This document shows, in pieces, positions 40,364 to 49,001 of a stretch of DNA of 64,000 nucleotides; the stretch's first letter is position 1; the number at the start of each line of letters is the position of its first letter. The stretch is from Fen-1038 sp042408355 (GTDB taxonomy: Bacteria > Chloroflexota > Anaerolineae > Anaerolineales > Villigracilaceae). The notes beneath the pieces are model-generated. The model saw nothing but the letters and a program-made list of their open reading frames with translations, ran no database searches and had not been told where the DNA came from. Location of the stretch: assembly GCA_042408355.1 (NCBI GenBank), contig JBHORD010000033.1:37826-101825 (forward strand), read 5' to 3'. Both the position numbers and the translations under genes were made by a program.

Positions 40364-41731
40364 TTACCGCTTAAGAAAGATGGACGGATCGCCGGCTTTT
40401 TCGGTCAATACGCCGTTCTTTATCAAGCCGAGGTCTTCCATCCATTTTTCAAATTCGGGCGCGGGACGCAGTTTGAATAACTGGCGCAGTGTCGGCGCGT
40501 CATGGAAGGATGTGCTTTGATACGAAAGCATCGAGTCGTCGCCCATGGGAAGTCCCATAAAATAATTGCATCCCGCGGCGGTGAGCATCACCGCAAGATT
40601 TTCGATGGCGTTTTGATCGGCGCGGGCATGATTAGTATAACAGGCATCGCAACCCATCGGAATGCCGGTGAGCTTGCCCATGAAGTGATCTTCGAGGCCG
40701 GCGCGCTGAATTTGACGCGCGTCGTAAAGATATTCGGGTCCGATAAAACCGACGACCGTATTGACTTGATAGGGATGATACCGTTTTGCGAGACCGTAAT
40801 TGCGCGCTTCGAGAGTCAATTGATCCCAGCCATTGTGCGCGTCTGCAGATAACGCCGAGCCCTGACCGGTCTCGAAATACATGAAGTTTGGACCTTTGGG
40901 GAAACAATGTTTCTTGGCGAGTTCATACGCTTCGTCCAAAAGCCCCACAGAGATGCCGAAGGAGTCGTTTCCCTTTTGCGAGCCGGCAATGGATTGAAAG
41001 ACCAGCCCGACCGGCGAGCCGGCTTCGAGGCATTTCATTTGCGTGGTGACATGCGCCAGCACGCAATTTTGCGTTGGGATATTCCACGTCTTGATGATGT
41101 CATAGGTCATGTCGAGCAGACGCGAGACGGAGCCATATGAATCGTCCACCGGGTTAATTCCGATCACCGAATCGCCGGAGCCATACGACAAGCCTTCGTA
41201 AATTTCAGCGCGGATTCCTTCGGGCGAGTCGGTGGGGTGGTTGGGCTGGTTGCGCGACGACAATGTGCCGGGCGCGCCGATTGTATTGTTGCAATGCGCA
41301 GTGACGGGAATCTTTTTTGCGCCGTAGATCAAATCGAGGTTCGACATCAGCTTCGTAACCGCCGCGATCATTTCCGCCGTCAGACCGTCGGACACGCGGC
41401 GGATCATATCGCTGGTGGTCGTGTCCGCTAAAATCCATTCGCGGAATTCGCCGACCGTCCAGTCTTTGATCTCGTTGTAGATCGCTTCATCCACCGCGTC
41501 TTGAATCACACGCGTGACTTCATCCTGATCATACGGCACGGCGGGGTTTTCGCGCAAAACCCAAAGCGGCACTTCCGCCAAAACCAACTTGGCCGCGACG
41601 CGTTCCGCGGCGGTTTCCGCGCCCACGCCCGCGAGACGATCGCCCGATTTCTCTTCATTGGCCTTGCCCATGAGAATTCGGATGTCTGGAAATTCATAGG
41701 TCTTGCCGTGCAATTTTGTGCGGAGAAGCAT
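40364..41731 (-). CDS. eutB: Ethanolamine ammonia-lyase large subunit
   Basis: 455 residues from the ATG at 41731, which has CAGGAG six bases upstream; this length matches the enteric protein (453). A TIM-barrel that holds the substrate and adenosylcobalamin. Recognisable family blocks are KLMSNLDLIYGAKKIP, CNNTIGAPGTLSSRNQPNHP, NFMYFETGQGSALSA and GIPMGCDACYTNHA. Between eutA and eutC; a palindromic repeat separates it from eutA. Confidence 0.95.
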   Translation of the reverse strand: MLLRTKLHGKTYEFPDIRILMGKANEEKSGDRLAGVGAETAAERVAAKLVLAEVPLWVLRENPAVPYDQDEVTRVIQDAVDEAIYNEIKDWTVGEFREWILADTTTSDMIRRVSDGLTAEMIAAVTKLMSNLDLIYGAKKIPVTAHCNNTIGAPGTLSSRNQPNHPTDSPEGIRAEIYEGLSYGSGDSVIGINPVDDSYGSVSRLLDMTYDIIKTWNIPTQNCVLAHVTTQMKCLEAGSPVGLVFQSIAGSQKGNDSFGISVGLLDEAYELAKKHCFPKGPNFMYFETGQGSALSADAHNGWDQLTLEARNYGLAKRYHPYQVNTVVGFIGPEYLYDARQIQRAGLEDHFMGKLTGIPMGCDACYTNHARADQNAIENLAVMLTAAGCNYFMGLPMGDDSMLSYQSTSFHDAPTLRQLFKLRPAPEFEKWMEDLGLIKNGVLTEKAGDPSIFLKR

Positions 41732-41751
41732 ACTTGCTCCTGTTTTGATCA

Positions 41752-41856
41752 TTGCGGAGCCGAGCGAAGCGGGCGCCGCGGCAATCTTATGTAACTGCCG
41801 GACTGCGAGTTACTTGAGATTGCTTCCCTGCAAAAAACGCTCCTTGCAATGACCGG
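41752..41856. repeat. TCATTGCG-type nested palindromic element
   Basis: Outer ends TCATTGCGGAG (left) and TTGCAATGAC (right) pair; inside, GCAATCTT pairs with GAGATTGC, and GTAACT pairs with AGTTAC. Fills the gap between eutA and eutB; related to the element at 36962. Confidence 0.65.
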
Positions 41857-41863
41857 CATAAAA

Positions 41864-43324
41864 CTAATGATAAAAAATCAATGTCTTCACGCTCAACGGG
41901 ACGACGCGTCCGTCCATGAGCGGCGTGCCCAAATCAATGTAATCGCCTTCCGTTAGACCGACTTGATCAATGACCAGTAAAGAGCGTTCGGGTGTGAGAC
42001 CTTTTAGCGTTTGACCTAACGCCTGGGCGTAATCGCGTTCGATAATGACCACCAGCGGGCGTTCCTTTGGCATTGTATCCGCGAATACGCGCAGGCCATC
42101 TGCCAGTTGTGAGAGCGAAGTATAGTCGAGCGGACGGTTTAGTTCAAGCGCAATGGCAAATGGATCGGTCGAAACATTGACGTCCCAGCGGCGCACGGCT
42201 TCTGCGATCGCCGTCGAAATAGAAGTCGGCGTGAAATCCGCGCCGAGCAGGGCCGAAGCAAGTATGGGCCGAATCACCGGTACATTCTTCATTGGCAAAA
42301 TCTCGCGTTCCGCCCAAATCGTCGAGCCGGATAACGTCACGGTTTGCGTGCTCGCGCCGAGAACGGTGGCGCGCAATGTTTCCGCCGGACGCGCAATTTC
42401 GTACGAATTTATCACGGCGTGCTGGCGCAGTGATTCGGCCAGTAACGGACCAACATCATCGTGAACCGTCGCGTCGGCGACCGAATCGATTTTGATCGGG
42501 TTGTAAAAATAATGTCCGATGCCGCCCGAAAACATCAGCACGGTTCCTTTGCCGGAAACCGGTGCGGGCGGCGTAAGATAAACCTTTTGCGCCAGCGGCG
42601 ACGAGGCGCCTTCGATCAATTCGACGGTCAGATCGGCCATGCGATTCGTGAAGCGGCGCAAATCGTCGAGCGATGGCGAATCGCCGACGGCTAATTCCAA
42701 ATTACAATCTTTTAAAATGTGCTTTGCCGGCTGGGCAATGTGACGAATCTTTCCGCTTCCATGCTCGACCTCGAGGATGCGCCCGCCAAAATTCATCGCC
42801 GCGCCGCTGACGTAGTTTCCGTTTTGAAATGTGGCGCTGTTGGCGCTTCCGCCGCCGATGTCAACGTTCGTGACGGTTGCATAATGCGCCTGCGAATAAA
42901 GCGCCGCGCCGGCGCCTTTGCCTGCGATGAGGCTTTCCACGTTGGGCCCGGCCACGCTGACGACGAATTCGCCGGCCAGCCCTGAAAGCGCGCACAAAAT
43001 TTCATCCGCGTTTTTCTTTTTGGCTGTTTCACCGGTGATGATGACTGCGCCCGTTTCCACCTGTTTGGGATCAACATTTGCCGCCGCATATTCGCGCCGC
43101 ACAATTTCATTGAGTTTATCCGCATCAACGGTTTCATCGTCTTTGAGCGGCGTGAAAACAATCGGGCTTTGATAAATCACTTGCCGATCCGTAATGTTGA
43201 TTTTGGGAATTTGCCCGGGGCGCGCCACGTCTGTCAGACTCAGGCGCGAAAAAACAATCTGCGTGGTGGTCGTCCCCACATCCACGCCAACGGAAAGCAG
43301 GCCGCGCGTCTCGTTGTCTGCCAT
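41864..43324 (-). CDS. eutA: Ethanolamine ammonia-lyase reactivating factor
   Basis: 486 residues. An ATP-driven chaperone that exchanges damaged cobalamin on EutBC for fresh adenosylcobalamin. Actin-like fold: GVDVGTTTTQIVFSRL (about 13-28) and VDIGGGSANSATF (about 150-162), plus MFSGGIGHYFY in the second half. Length matches EutA (about 467 in enterics). Starts 15 bp after eutN. Confidence 0.93.
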   Translation of the reverse strand: MADNETRGLLSVGVDVGTTTTQIVFSRLSLTDVARPGQIPKINITDRQVIYQSPIVFTPLKDDETVDADKLNEIVRREYAAANVDPKQVETGAVIITGETAKKKNADEILCALSGLAGEFVVSVAGPNVESLIAGKGAGAALYSQAHYATVTNVDIGGGSANSATFQNGNYVSGAAMNFGGRILEVEHGSGKIRHIAQPAKHILKDCNLELAVGDSPSLDDLRRFTNRMADLTVELIEGASSPLAQKVYLTPPAPVSGKGTVLMFSGGIGHYFYNPIKIDSVADATVHDDVGPLLAESLRQHAVINSYEIARPAETLRATVLGASTQTVTLSGSTIWAEREILPMKNVPVIRPILASALLGADFTPTSISTAIAEAVRRWDVNVSTDPFAIALELNRPLDYTSLSQLADGLRVFADTMPKERPLVVIIERDYAQALGQTLKGLTPERSLLVIDQVGLTEGDYIDLGTPLMDGRVVPLSVKTLIFYH

Positions 43325-43339
43325 ATCTTCAAAGACGGA

Positions 43340-43630
43340 TCACTGTTTTTTGTAGGTGAATTTCCCGTCCGATTCGAGCGAGTCAATTACACCCACAATG
43401 ACCGAATCAACGGACGCGTTTTGGGTGAGCGCCGTATAACGGGCGGATGAGCCTTCGGTAACGATCACCAGATCGCCCGTCCCCGCGCTGACCGTGTCCA
43501 CGGCGATATAAGGCTCGCCCGCCGGCTTGCCTTCCGTATCCGCCGGACGAACGATCAATAACTTGCGTCCACGCAAAGCTTCGTCCTTGATGGTTGAAAC
43601 GGTCGAACCAATGACAAGTGCAATTCGCAT
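43340..43630 (-). CDS. eutN: Microcompartment pentameric vertex protein (EutN/CcmL family)
   Basis: 96 residues from the ATG at 43630; a longer frame to 43732 runs into the promoter. Begins MRIALVIGSTVSTIKDEALRG, the family N-terminus, and contains AVDTVSAGTGDLVIVTEGSSAR, the beta-barrel core. Pentamers cap the vertices of the shell. First gene of the eut operon. Confidence 0.92.
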   Translation of the reverse strand: MRIALVIGSTVSTIKDEALRGRKLLIVRPADTEGKPAGEPYIAVDTVSAGTGDLVIVTEGSSARYTALTQNASVDSVIVGVIDSLESDGKFTYKKQ

Positions 43631-43703
43631 GATGGCCTCACAGATTTCAATGGGTTGTTGTGAAATCTTTTGGAATGGAACATGAACGAGTCGGTCTTTT
43701 CTG

Positions 43704-43732
43704 ATTGTACAGGATGAACGATATTTGAGCAA
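43704..43732 (-). promoter_or_regulatory. Predicted promoter of the eut microcompartment operon
   Basis: On the minus strand: -35 TTGCTC (43732-43727), 17-bp spacer, -10 TACAAT (43709-43704). Between it and eutN lies an 8-bp inverted repeat AGATTTCA/TGAAATCT (43634-43660) that could be an operator or mRNA hairpin. No EutVW-type two-stem antiterminator was recognised. Confidence 0.55.
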
Positions 43733-43765
43733 ACCCGGAATGTTCGCATTTTGGACGCCCCGCCG

Positions 43766-45031
43766 TCATTGTTCAGACCAATTCTTTTCGCGGGAGTTAT
43801 CCTTCATCTTCCATAACGCCGCGGCCATGAGAAGCCCGCAGAGAGCGGAAAGCATGAACATCAAATGGAATCCGGAGGCATCTGCAATCCATCCGCCGAT
43901 GACGGGCGCGAGAATCGTCGCCGGCGCGGGAATTGTATTTGCCAGCCCAATAAAAATTGGACGGTCTTCCGGCTTCTCCGCAAAGCTGACGCTGAACGCC
44001 AGGGGAATCGTCCAAATGGCGACGGTGGCTACGGCTTGCAAAAGAAAGATCGCATAAAACCATTCGGAAGATGACGCGAACCACGCCAGGAATGCGCTCA
44101 GCGACGCGCCCAACGCGCCGAGCGCCATCACGCCGCGATGACTCCAGCGGTCGCCCCAGCGTCCCATCAGCGGACTCAGAACGATTTGTCCGATCAGAAG
44201 CAGGGAAACCATGACGCTGGCCGCGGCCTCGCTCATCCCGAATCGTCCGACCGCGTAAATGATGTAAAACGAAAAAGCCATCCCGGCAAATTGACTGAGA
44301 ACGCGCACAAGGAGGAACATCCGAAAATTTGAATTGCTCCGCAAAAGCGCAAGCGATTTTTTCAGGAATGTGGAGACTTGTTCTCTTTCCTTTGGCTGTG
44401 ATTCCGGTTCCCGCGTTTGCGAGAGAAAAACAAACGAGACCGCCATCCATAAAAACGTCAGCGCGAAGCAAAGGCTGAAGTTCAGCGGCCCCGCTACTTT
44501 GTCCAGAATCAGGCCCGCCAAAATCGCGGAAAGTCCAGCCATGCCGTTATATGCGGCGGATTGCGCGCCGAAGAATGTTCCATGCAATTCAACCGGCATC
44601 GCTTTCGAAACCATGCTTGTCCACGGATTGGCCGCCAGCCCCGCGCCGAATCCCTGCCAGACCAGCATCATAAAAGTCAGCGCCAATGCAATTTCTTTTG
44701 TCACTTGCGGCGAGATGAACGCGACGATTGCCAATCCCAAATAAGGAACGCGTTCGTGAATCGTCATCAGCAAAACAAGAGGCTTGTAGCGCTTCATTCC
44801 CGACATCCAGCCGGCGGTGAGCAATTGAGGCAGTTGCCAGCCGATGTTGTGAACCGCGGGAACCAGCCCAACGAGAAGCGCGGAATCGGTAAGATGATGA
44901 ACGAAGAGGGGAATGACTGCAGCGAATGAAGCGAAGCCAACGCCGAAACCGAAGAAGCCGCCATCGAACATGCCGATGATGAAATTGAATCGTAAATGTT
45001 TGCGGACGAAGGCTTCGGCGTCAGGCGGCAT
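43766..45031 (-). CDS. MFS transporter
   Basis: 421 residues, twelve hydrophobic helices with a charged central loop around residues 205-225. Contains a motif A-like GRWGDRWSHRG in loop 8-9. Subfamily unclear; it resembles the uncharacterised MFS proteins of Anaerolineae. It precedes the eut operon on the same strand by 135 bp and is divergent from a TetR gene, so it could be an ethanolamine-related transporter or a TetR target; neither is shown. Confidence 0.8.
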   Translation of the reverse strand: MPPDAEAFVRKHLRFNFIIGMFDGGFFGFGVGFASFAAVIPLFVHHLTDSALLVGLVPAVHNIGWQLPQLLTAGWMSGMKRYKPLVLLMTIHERVPYLGLAIVAFISPQVTKEIALALTFMMLVWQGFGAGLAANPWTSMVSKAMPVELHGTFFGAQSAAYNGMAGLSAILAGLILDKVAGPLNFSLCFALTFLWMAVSFVFLSQTREPESQPKEREQVSTFLKKSLALLRSNSNFRMFLLVRVLSQFAGMAFSFYIIYAVGRFGMSEAAASVMVSLLLIGQIVLSPLMGRWGDRWSHRGVMALGALGASLSAFLAWFASSSEWFYAIFLLQAVATVAIWTIPLAFSVSFAEKPEDRPIFIGLANTIPAPATILAPVIGGWIADASGFHLMFMLSALCGLLMAAALWKMKDNSREKNWSEQ

Positions 45032-45048
45032 AAAATAGATTCTATCAC

Positions 45049-45077
45049 TTGACAGATTCGCGCCCGCTGTCTACAAT
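45049..45077 (+). promoter_or_regulatory. Promoter of the TetR-ABC exporter operon
   Basis: -35 TTGACA (45049-45054), 17-bp spacer, -10 TACAAT (45072-45077). The palindromic operator begins one base later and covers the predicted start of transcription. Confidence 0.8.
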
Positions 45078-45105
45078 CCAAAAATGAACGAACGTTCATT
45101 TTTGG
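45078..45105. promoter_or_regulatory. TetR operator: 28-bp perfect palindrome
   Basis: CCAAAAATGAACG (45078-45090), two central bases AA, then its exact reverse complement (45093-45105). The core TGAACGAACGTTCA is typical of AcrR/QacR-like operators. It lies between the promoter and the tetR start, so autoregulation is very likely; the divergent MFS gene could share it. Confidence 0.85.
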
Positions 45106-45120
45106 AGAAATGCTTTTTTC

Positions 45121-45726
45121 ATGGTCGAAGAAACGGTTTCAAAAGGCGAGCGGACGCGGCGGGCGATTCTGGACGCCGCGTATAGACTGATCATCAAACA
45201 GGGTTACGCCGCCACATCCATGCGTCAGATTGCGGAACAGACCGGCATTGCGCTGGGCGGCATCTACAATCATTTTTCATCGAAAGAGGAAGTCTTTCAA
45301 GCCATTATCGAAGAGCGGCATCCGTTCTTTCAAATTATTCCAATCCTTAATGCGGTGGAAGGTAAAACCGTCGGGGAATTTGTCCGCAACGCGGCTCGCT
45401 CGCTTGTCGCCGAACTTGGGAATCACCCCGATTTTTTCAATTTGATGCTGACCGAAATCGTGGAATTCAAAAGCCGGCATGTTTCAAAAATCTTCGACAA
45501 ATTCCTGCCGATGATTATGCCGCTCGCCGAGCGAATGGGACAACTGGACGGCAGCCTGCGGCGCATCCCGCCGCCGGTGTTATTGCGCGCGTTTCTGGGT
45601 ATGTTCTTTTCCTATTACATTACCGAGATTTTGATCGGCCGCGCCATGCCGCGCGAAATGAAAACCAATGCGCTCGATTATTTTGTGGATATCTTTTTGC
45701 ATGGAGTCTTAAAGGAGATCAAATGA
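45121..45726 (+). CDS. TetR/AcrR-family transcriptional repressor
   Basis: 201 residues. N-terminal helix-turn-helix in the usual place: TRRAILDAAYRLIIKQGY then TSMRQIAEQTGIALGGIYNHFSSKEEVF (about 28-57). The C-terminal part would sense the exporter's ligand. Operon arrangement (regulator, permease, two ATPases) recalls the enterobacterial CecR-YbhFSR set. Ends in an ATGA overlap with the permease gene. Confidence 0.92.
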   Translation: MVEETVSKGERTRRAILDAAYRLIIKQGYAATSMRQIAEQTGIALGGIYNHFSSKEEVFQAIIEERHPFFQIIPILNAVEGKTVGEFVRNAARSLVAELGNHPDFFNLMLTEIVEFKSRHVSKIFDKFLPMIMPLAERMGQLDGSLRRIPPPVLLRAFLGMFFSYYITEILIGRAMPREMKTNALDYFVDIFLHGVLKEIK

Positions 45727-46850
45727 CGTTGCGGCTTGCTTCGATCATTCGCAAGGAATTTATTCAAATCCTGCGCGACCCGCGCACGCTGATCATGACG
45801 CTGATCATGCCCATTATGCAATTGTTCCTGCTGGGTTACGCGGCGACGACAGATATCAAGAACATCCCGATTGCAGTCTGGGATCAAAGCCGCTCGCCGC
45901 AATCGCGCGCACTGCTGGACGCCTTCCGCGCCGCTAATTATTTTACGATTGCCTATGAAGCCGGGTCCCAGCAGGATGTTCAAACCTTGATCGAGGATGG
46001 AAAAATCCGCGCCGCCCTGGTCATCCCTCCGGATTACTCACGGCAGTTGATTCAGCACGATGCTCGCGTCCTGGTGATTCTGGATGGATCGGACGCGACC
46101 AGCGGATCCACCGCTTTGTCTGCGGCGCAGTTGATCGGACAGGCGTATGCCACCAAAATCATGGAGGAAGACGCCTCGCGGCTCGGACGCGGATCGGCGG
46201 TGGCGCCGCCGGTGCAGTTCCTTACGCAGGTGTGGTACAACCCCGATTTGGTCAGCGCTTATTTTATGATCCCGGCGGTCATTGGGATCATCCTGTATGT
46301 GATTTCCACCATGCTGACCGCGACGACCATCGTCCGCGAACGCGAGCGCGGCACCATCGAACAGTTGATTGTCACGCCCATACGTCCATGGGAACTGGTG
46401 GTTGGCAAAATTCTGCCGTATGTGGTGCTTGCCTTTTTCGATACGCTTGAGGTTTTGATTCTTGGACACTTCTGGTTCGGCGTTCCCGTGCGCGGCAGTC
46501 TCGCGTTGATTTTGGAAACATCGGGACTGCTCCTGCTTTCCAGCCTTGGCATTGGCTTGTTTGCGTCAACCGTCGCCAATACACAGCAGGAAGCCATGCT
46601 CACGGTCTGGATGACGCTTTTGCCTTCCATTTTCCTCTCGGGATTTTTCTTTCCGCTCGAAGCGATGCCGCCGTTCCTGCAGGCTTTTGCCTACCTCATT
46701 CCGCTGCGCTATTACCTGATTGTCATCCGCGCCCTGCTGATCAAGGGAGTCGGCGCGTCTGCCATTCAAGGTGAGATCATTGCTCTGGCGGTCTTTGGCG
46801 TCATCATCATGGGCATCGCTTCTGTACGTTTTCGCAAGAGGCTCGATTAG
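45723..46850 (+). CDS. ABC-2 type exporter permease (YbhS/YbhR-like)
   Basis: 375 residues: one N-terminal helix (about 20-38), an extracytoplasmic domain (about 40-175), then five helices with the ABC-2 signature around ERERGTIEQLIVTPIRPWELVVGK (split near residue 215). Exports drugs or lipophilic compounds using the two ATPases that follow. Only one permease gene is present, so it probably acts as a homodimer. Confidence 0.88.
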   Translation: MTLRLASIIRKEFIQILRDPRTLIMTLIMPIMQLFLLGYAATTDIKNIPIAVWDQSRSPQSRALLDAFRAANYFTIAYEAGSQQDVQTLIEDGKIRAALVIPPDYSRQLIQHDARVLVILDGSDATSGSTALSAAQLIGQAYATKIMEEDASRLGRGSAVAPPVQFLTQVWYNPDLVSAYFMIPAVIGIILYVISTMLTATTIVRERERGTIEQLIVTPIRPWELVVGKILPYVVLAFFDTLEVLILGHFWFGVPVRGSLALILETSGLLLLSSLGIGLFASTVANTQQEAMLTVWMTLLPSIFLSGFFFPLEAMPPFLQAFAYLIPLRYYLIVIRALLIKGVGASAIQGEIIALAVFGVIIMGIASVRFRKRLD

Positions 46851-46854
46851 CAGA

Positions 46855-47844
46855 ATGGCTGATATCAATTTAATCGAAGCGAAGAATCTCTACCGGCATT
46901 TCGGCGGGACGCGCGCGGTGGACGGCGTTTCAATCCGCGTCAAAGCGGGCGAGATTTATGGATTGGTCGGCTCGGATGGCGCCGGCAAGACCACCACGAT
47001 GCGTCTCATCGTCGGCGCATTACTGCCTGACTCTGGTGAAATAACTGTCTGCGGTTACGATGTAAGGAAACACGCCGAAGAGGCGCGTTCCCAGCTTGGT
47101 TACCTTTCCCAGCGTTTTTCTTTGTATGAAGATTTGACCGTCCTTGAAAATATTCGTTTCTTTGCGGAAGTGCGCGGACTGAAATCGAATGAATGGTATC
47201 CACGTTCGATGGAGATTCTTGAATTCGTTGGACTGGCAAATTTTGCCACGCGCCGCGCCGGACAACTTTCCGGCGGGATGAAACAAAAACTGGGATTGGC
47301 CTCGGCGCTGGTCACGCGTCCGCGCGTGTTACTGCTGGATGAACCAACCACCGGTGTGGATCCGGTCACGCGCCAGGATTTTTGGCAGTTGCTGATTCAA
47401 ATTACTTCGGCCCCTCTCACCCCCAACCCCTCTCCCGAAGATGGGAGAAAGGAAGGAAAAGATGGCGTAGCCGTTCTCATCTCCACGCCATACATGGACG
47501 AGGCCGCGCGCTGTAACCGCGTCGGATTTATGCGGCATGGAAAGATCATCGCCGAGGGCACGCCATCGCAACTCCGTTCGCGGCTCACAGATCGAGTCAT
47601 CGAATTGCGCGGGTCGCCGCTCAAACTTCTTCGTCACATTGCGCAAAAAGATTTGGACGTGGAAGATGTGCGCGCCTTTGGCGACCGCCTGCATTTGCGC
47701 GTCAGAGAAGGAAAGGCTGATTTAGTGGCGAGCCGCCTCCCGTCCGCGATACGAAGCGAAGGCGGAAATGTGGATGGCATTCGCGTCATCCCGCCTGTGC
47801 TTGAAGATGTCTTCATTGAATTGTCGGAGCAATCGTATGAGTGA
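46855..47844 (+). CDS. ABC exporter ATPase with repeat-derived insertion
   Basis: 329 residues from the ATG at 46855, five bases after the permease stop; a longer frame inside the permease gene is rejected. Walker A GSDGAGKTT (about 39-47), signature LSGGMKQKL, Walker B LLLDEPTTGVDP. Between Walker B and the H-loop region lies an in-frame stretch reading PLTPNPSPEDGRKEGKDG (about residues 185-202), which is the translated CCCTCTCCC-type repeat. With the next gene this makes the two halves that are fused in YbhF. Its product should still be functional as the frame is kept. Confidence 0.87.
   Translation: MADINLIEAKNLYRHFGGTRAVDGVSIRVKAGEIYGLVGSDGAGKTTTMRLIVGALLPDSGEITVCGYDVRKHAEEARSQLGYLSQRFSLYEDLTVLENIRFFAEVRGLKSNEWYPRSMEILEFVGLANFATRRAGQLSGGMKQKLGLASALVTRPRVLLLDEPTTGVDPVTRQDFWQLLIQITSAPLTPNPSPEDGRKEGKDGVAVLISTPYMDEAARCNRVGFMRHGKIIAEGTPSQLRSRLTDRVIELRGSPLKLLRHIAQKDLDVEDVRAFGDRLHLRVREGKADLVASRLPSAIRSEGGNVDGIRVIPPVLEDVFIELSEQSYE
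47405..47458 (+). repeat. CCCTCTCCC-type repeat inserted in frame in a coding gene
   Basis: CTCTCACCCCCAACCCCTCTCC on the left and GATGGGAGAAAGGAAGG on the right form the same imperfect palindrome as at 2643-2691, here within the ATPase gene. The reading frame continues unchanged through it. Confidence 0.75.
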
Positions 47845-48745
47845 TGCCGTTGTCCGCGTCGAAAATCTCACGCGCCGCTTCGGCGAATTCGTCGCGGTGG
47901 ATCGCGTCAGCTTTGAGGTGAACGCGGGCGAGGTCGTTGGTTATCTCGGCCCAAACGGTTCGGGCAAGACTACGACCATCCGCATGTTGCTTGGTTTGCT
48001 TGCGCCGAGCGGCGGCAAGGCGACCGTGCTGGGATTCGACGCGTTCCGCCAAAGTGAGGAAGTGCGCGCCCGCGCCGGTTATATGTCCCAAAAGTTTGCA
48101 CTTTACGATGATTTGACCGTGATGGAAAATTTGGTTTTCTACGGCGGCGTATACGGCATTCGGGATAAAGGACGCATCAGAGAGACCATTGAACTGGTCG
48201 GCCTCAACGGGCATGAGTCCACGCTGACGCGTTCGCTCTCCGCCGGTTGGCGCCAGCGGCTCGCGTTGGGCATTGCGGTGGTGCATCAACCGAAATTGCT
48301 TTTCCTCGACGAGCCGACCTCCGGCGTGGACCCGACGGCCCGCCGCGCCTTTTGGGATTTGATCTATAACATGGCTGAAAGCGGCGTGACGATTTTGGTC
48401 ACCACGCATTACATGGATGAAGCCGAATATTGCGAACGCGTCGGCATGATGCGCGATGGAAAATTGCTGGCGATGGACACACCATCGAGACTGAAGCAAA
48501 CCGTTGTTTCCGGCGATGTGTGGGAAGTTTTTGCCGAGCCTCTGCAAAGCGGTTTGATTGCCTTGCGTGATGCCGACGGCGTCCTGCGAGCCGGTTTGGC
48601 CGGCGATCATTTGCGGATGATAACAGTACGGGGAAAGAAGAAGGAAGATTTGCAGAAAGTGTTAAAAGAGAAAGGCGTGAACGTGAGCAACGTCCTTGCA
48701 GGCGAGCCGACATTGGAAGATGTGTTTCTTTCTTTAGCCCGTTAA
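47837..48745 (+). CDS. ABC exporter ATPase, second subunit
   Basis: 302 residues from the ATG at 47837, overlapping the previous gene's end by 8 bp. Walker A GPNGSGKTT (about 37-45), a signature region SLSAGWRQRLAL (LSxG kept, with G-W in place of the usual GMK), Walker B LLFLDEPTSGVDP, and H-loop TTHYMDEAEYC. C-terminal 70 residues form the regulatory domain usual in DrrA-like ATPases. Pairs with the preceding ATPase to drive the permease. Confidence 0.9.
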   Translation: MSDAVVRVENLTRRFGEFVAVDRVSFEVNAGEVVGYLGPNGSGKTTTIRMLLGLLAPSGGKATVLGFDAFRQSEEVRARAGYMSQKFALYDDLTVMENLVFYGGVYGIRDKGRIRETIELVGLNGHESTLTRSLSAGWRQRLALGIAVVHQPKLLFLDEPTSGVDPTARRAFWDLIYNMAESGVTILVTTHYMDEAEYCERVGMMRDGKLLAMDTPSRLKQTVVSGDVWEVFAEPLQSGLIALRDADGVLRAGLAGDHLRMITVRGKKKEDLQKVLKEKGVNVSNVLAGEPTLEDVFLSLAR

Positions 48746-49001
48746 AAAGTTGGCAAGTTTAAACTTTGAAACTTTTCAACATCCCAACTTGGCGACTTTT
48801 TCTTGAAGATGTGTTCCCGTCATTGGCGAGGCGCGCCGCCTTCCCATCCTGACGGACGACGATATTTCCGCGTCGGGATGTAATGTTTTGTCCATTTATG
48901 TTCTTCTCCCGATCTGCGCACGGCGCTATAACATGCAGGCAGTTTCTCCCGCTATGAACCCTGCTCCATCCTCCGGCTAAATCGCGCATATAATCAGCCC
49001 G
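48746..49001. other. Intergenic: hairpin and leaderless-looking tgt promoter
   Basis: Right after the ATPase stop, AAAAAGT...ACTTTTT arms (about 48746-48802) can form a terminator-like hairpin. The middle has an imperfect palindrome (CATCCTGACGG near 48847 with CCGCGTCGGGATG). A TATAAT box at 48989-48994 lies only 7 bp before the tgt ATG, so transcription would begin at or next to the start codon. Confidence 0.5.

Noticed and set aside
33425..43765. Cobalamin riboswitch for the eut operon
   Set aside because: I searched the eutN upstream region by eye for a B12-box and the paired domains and saw none; only a promoter and an 8-bp inverted repeat.
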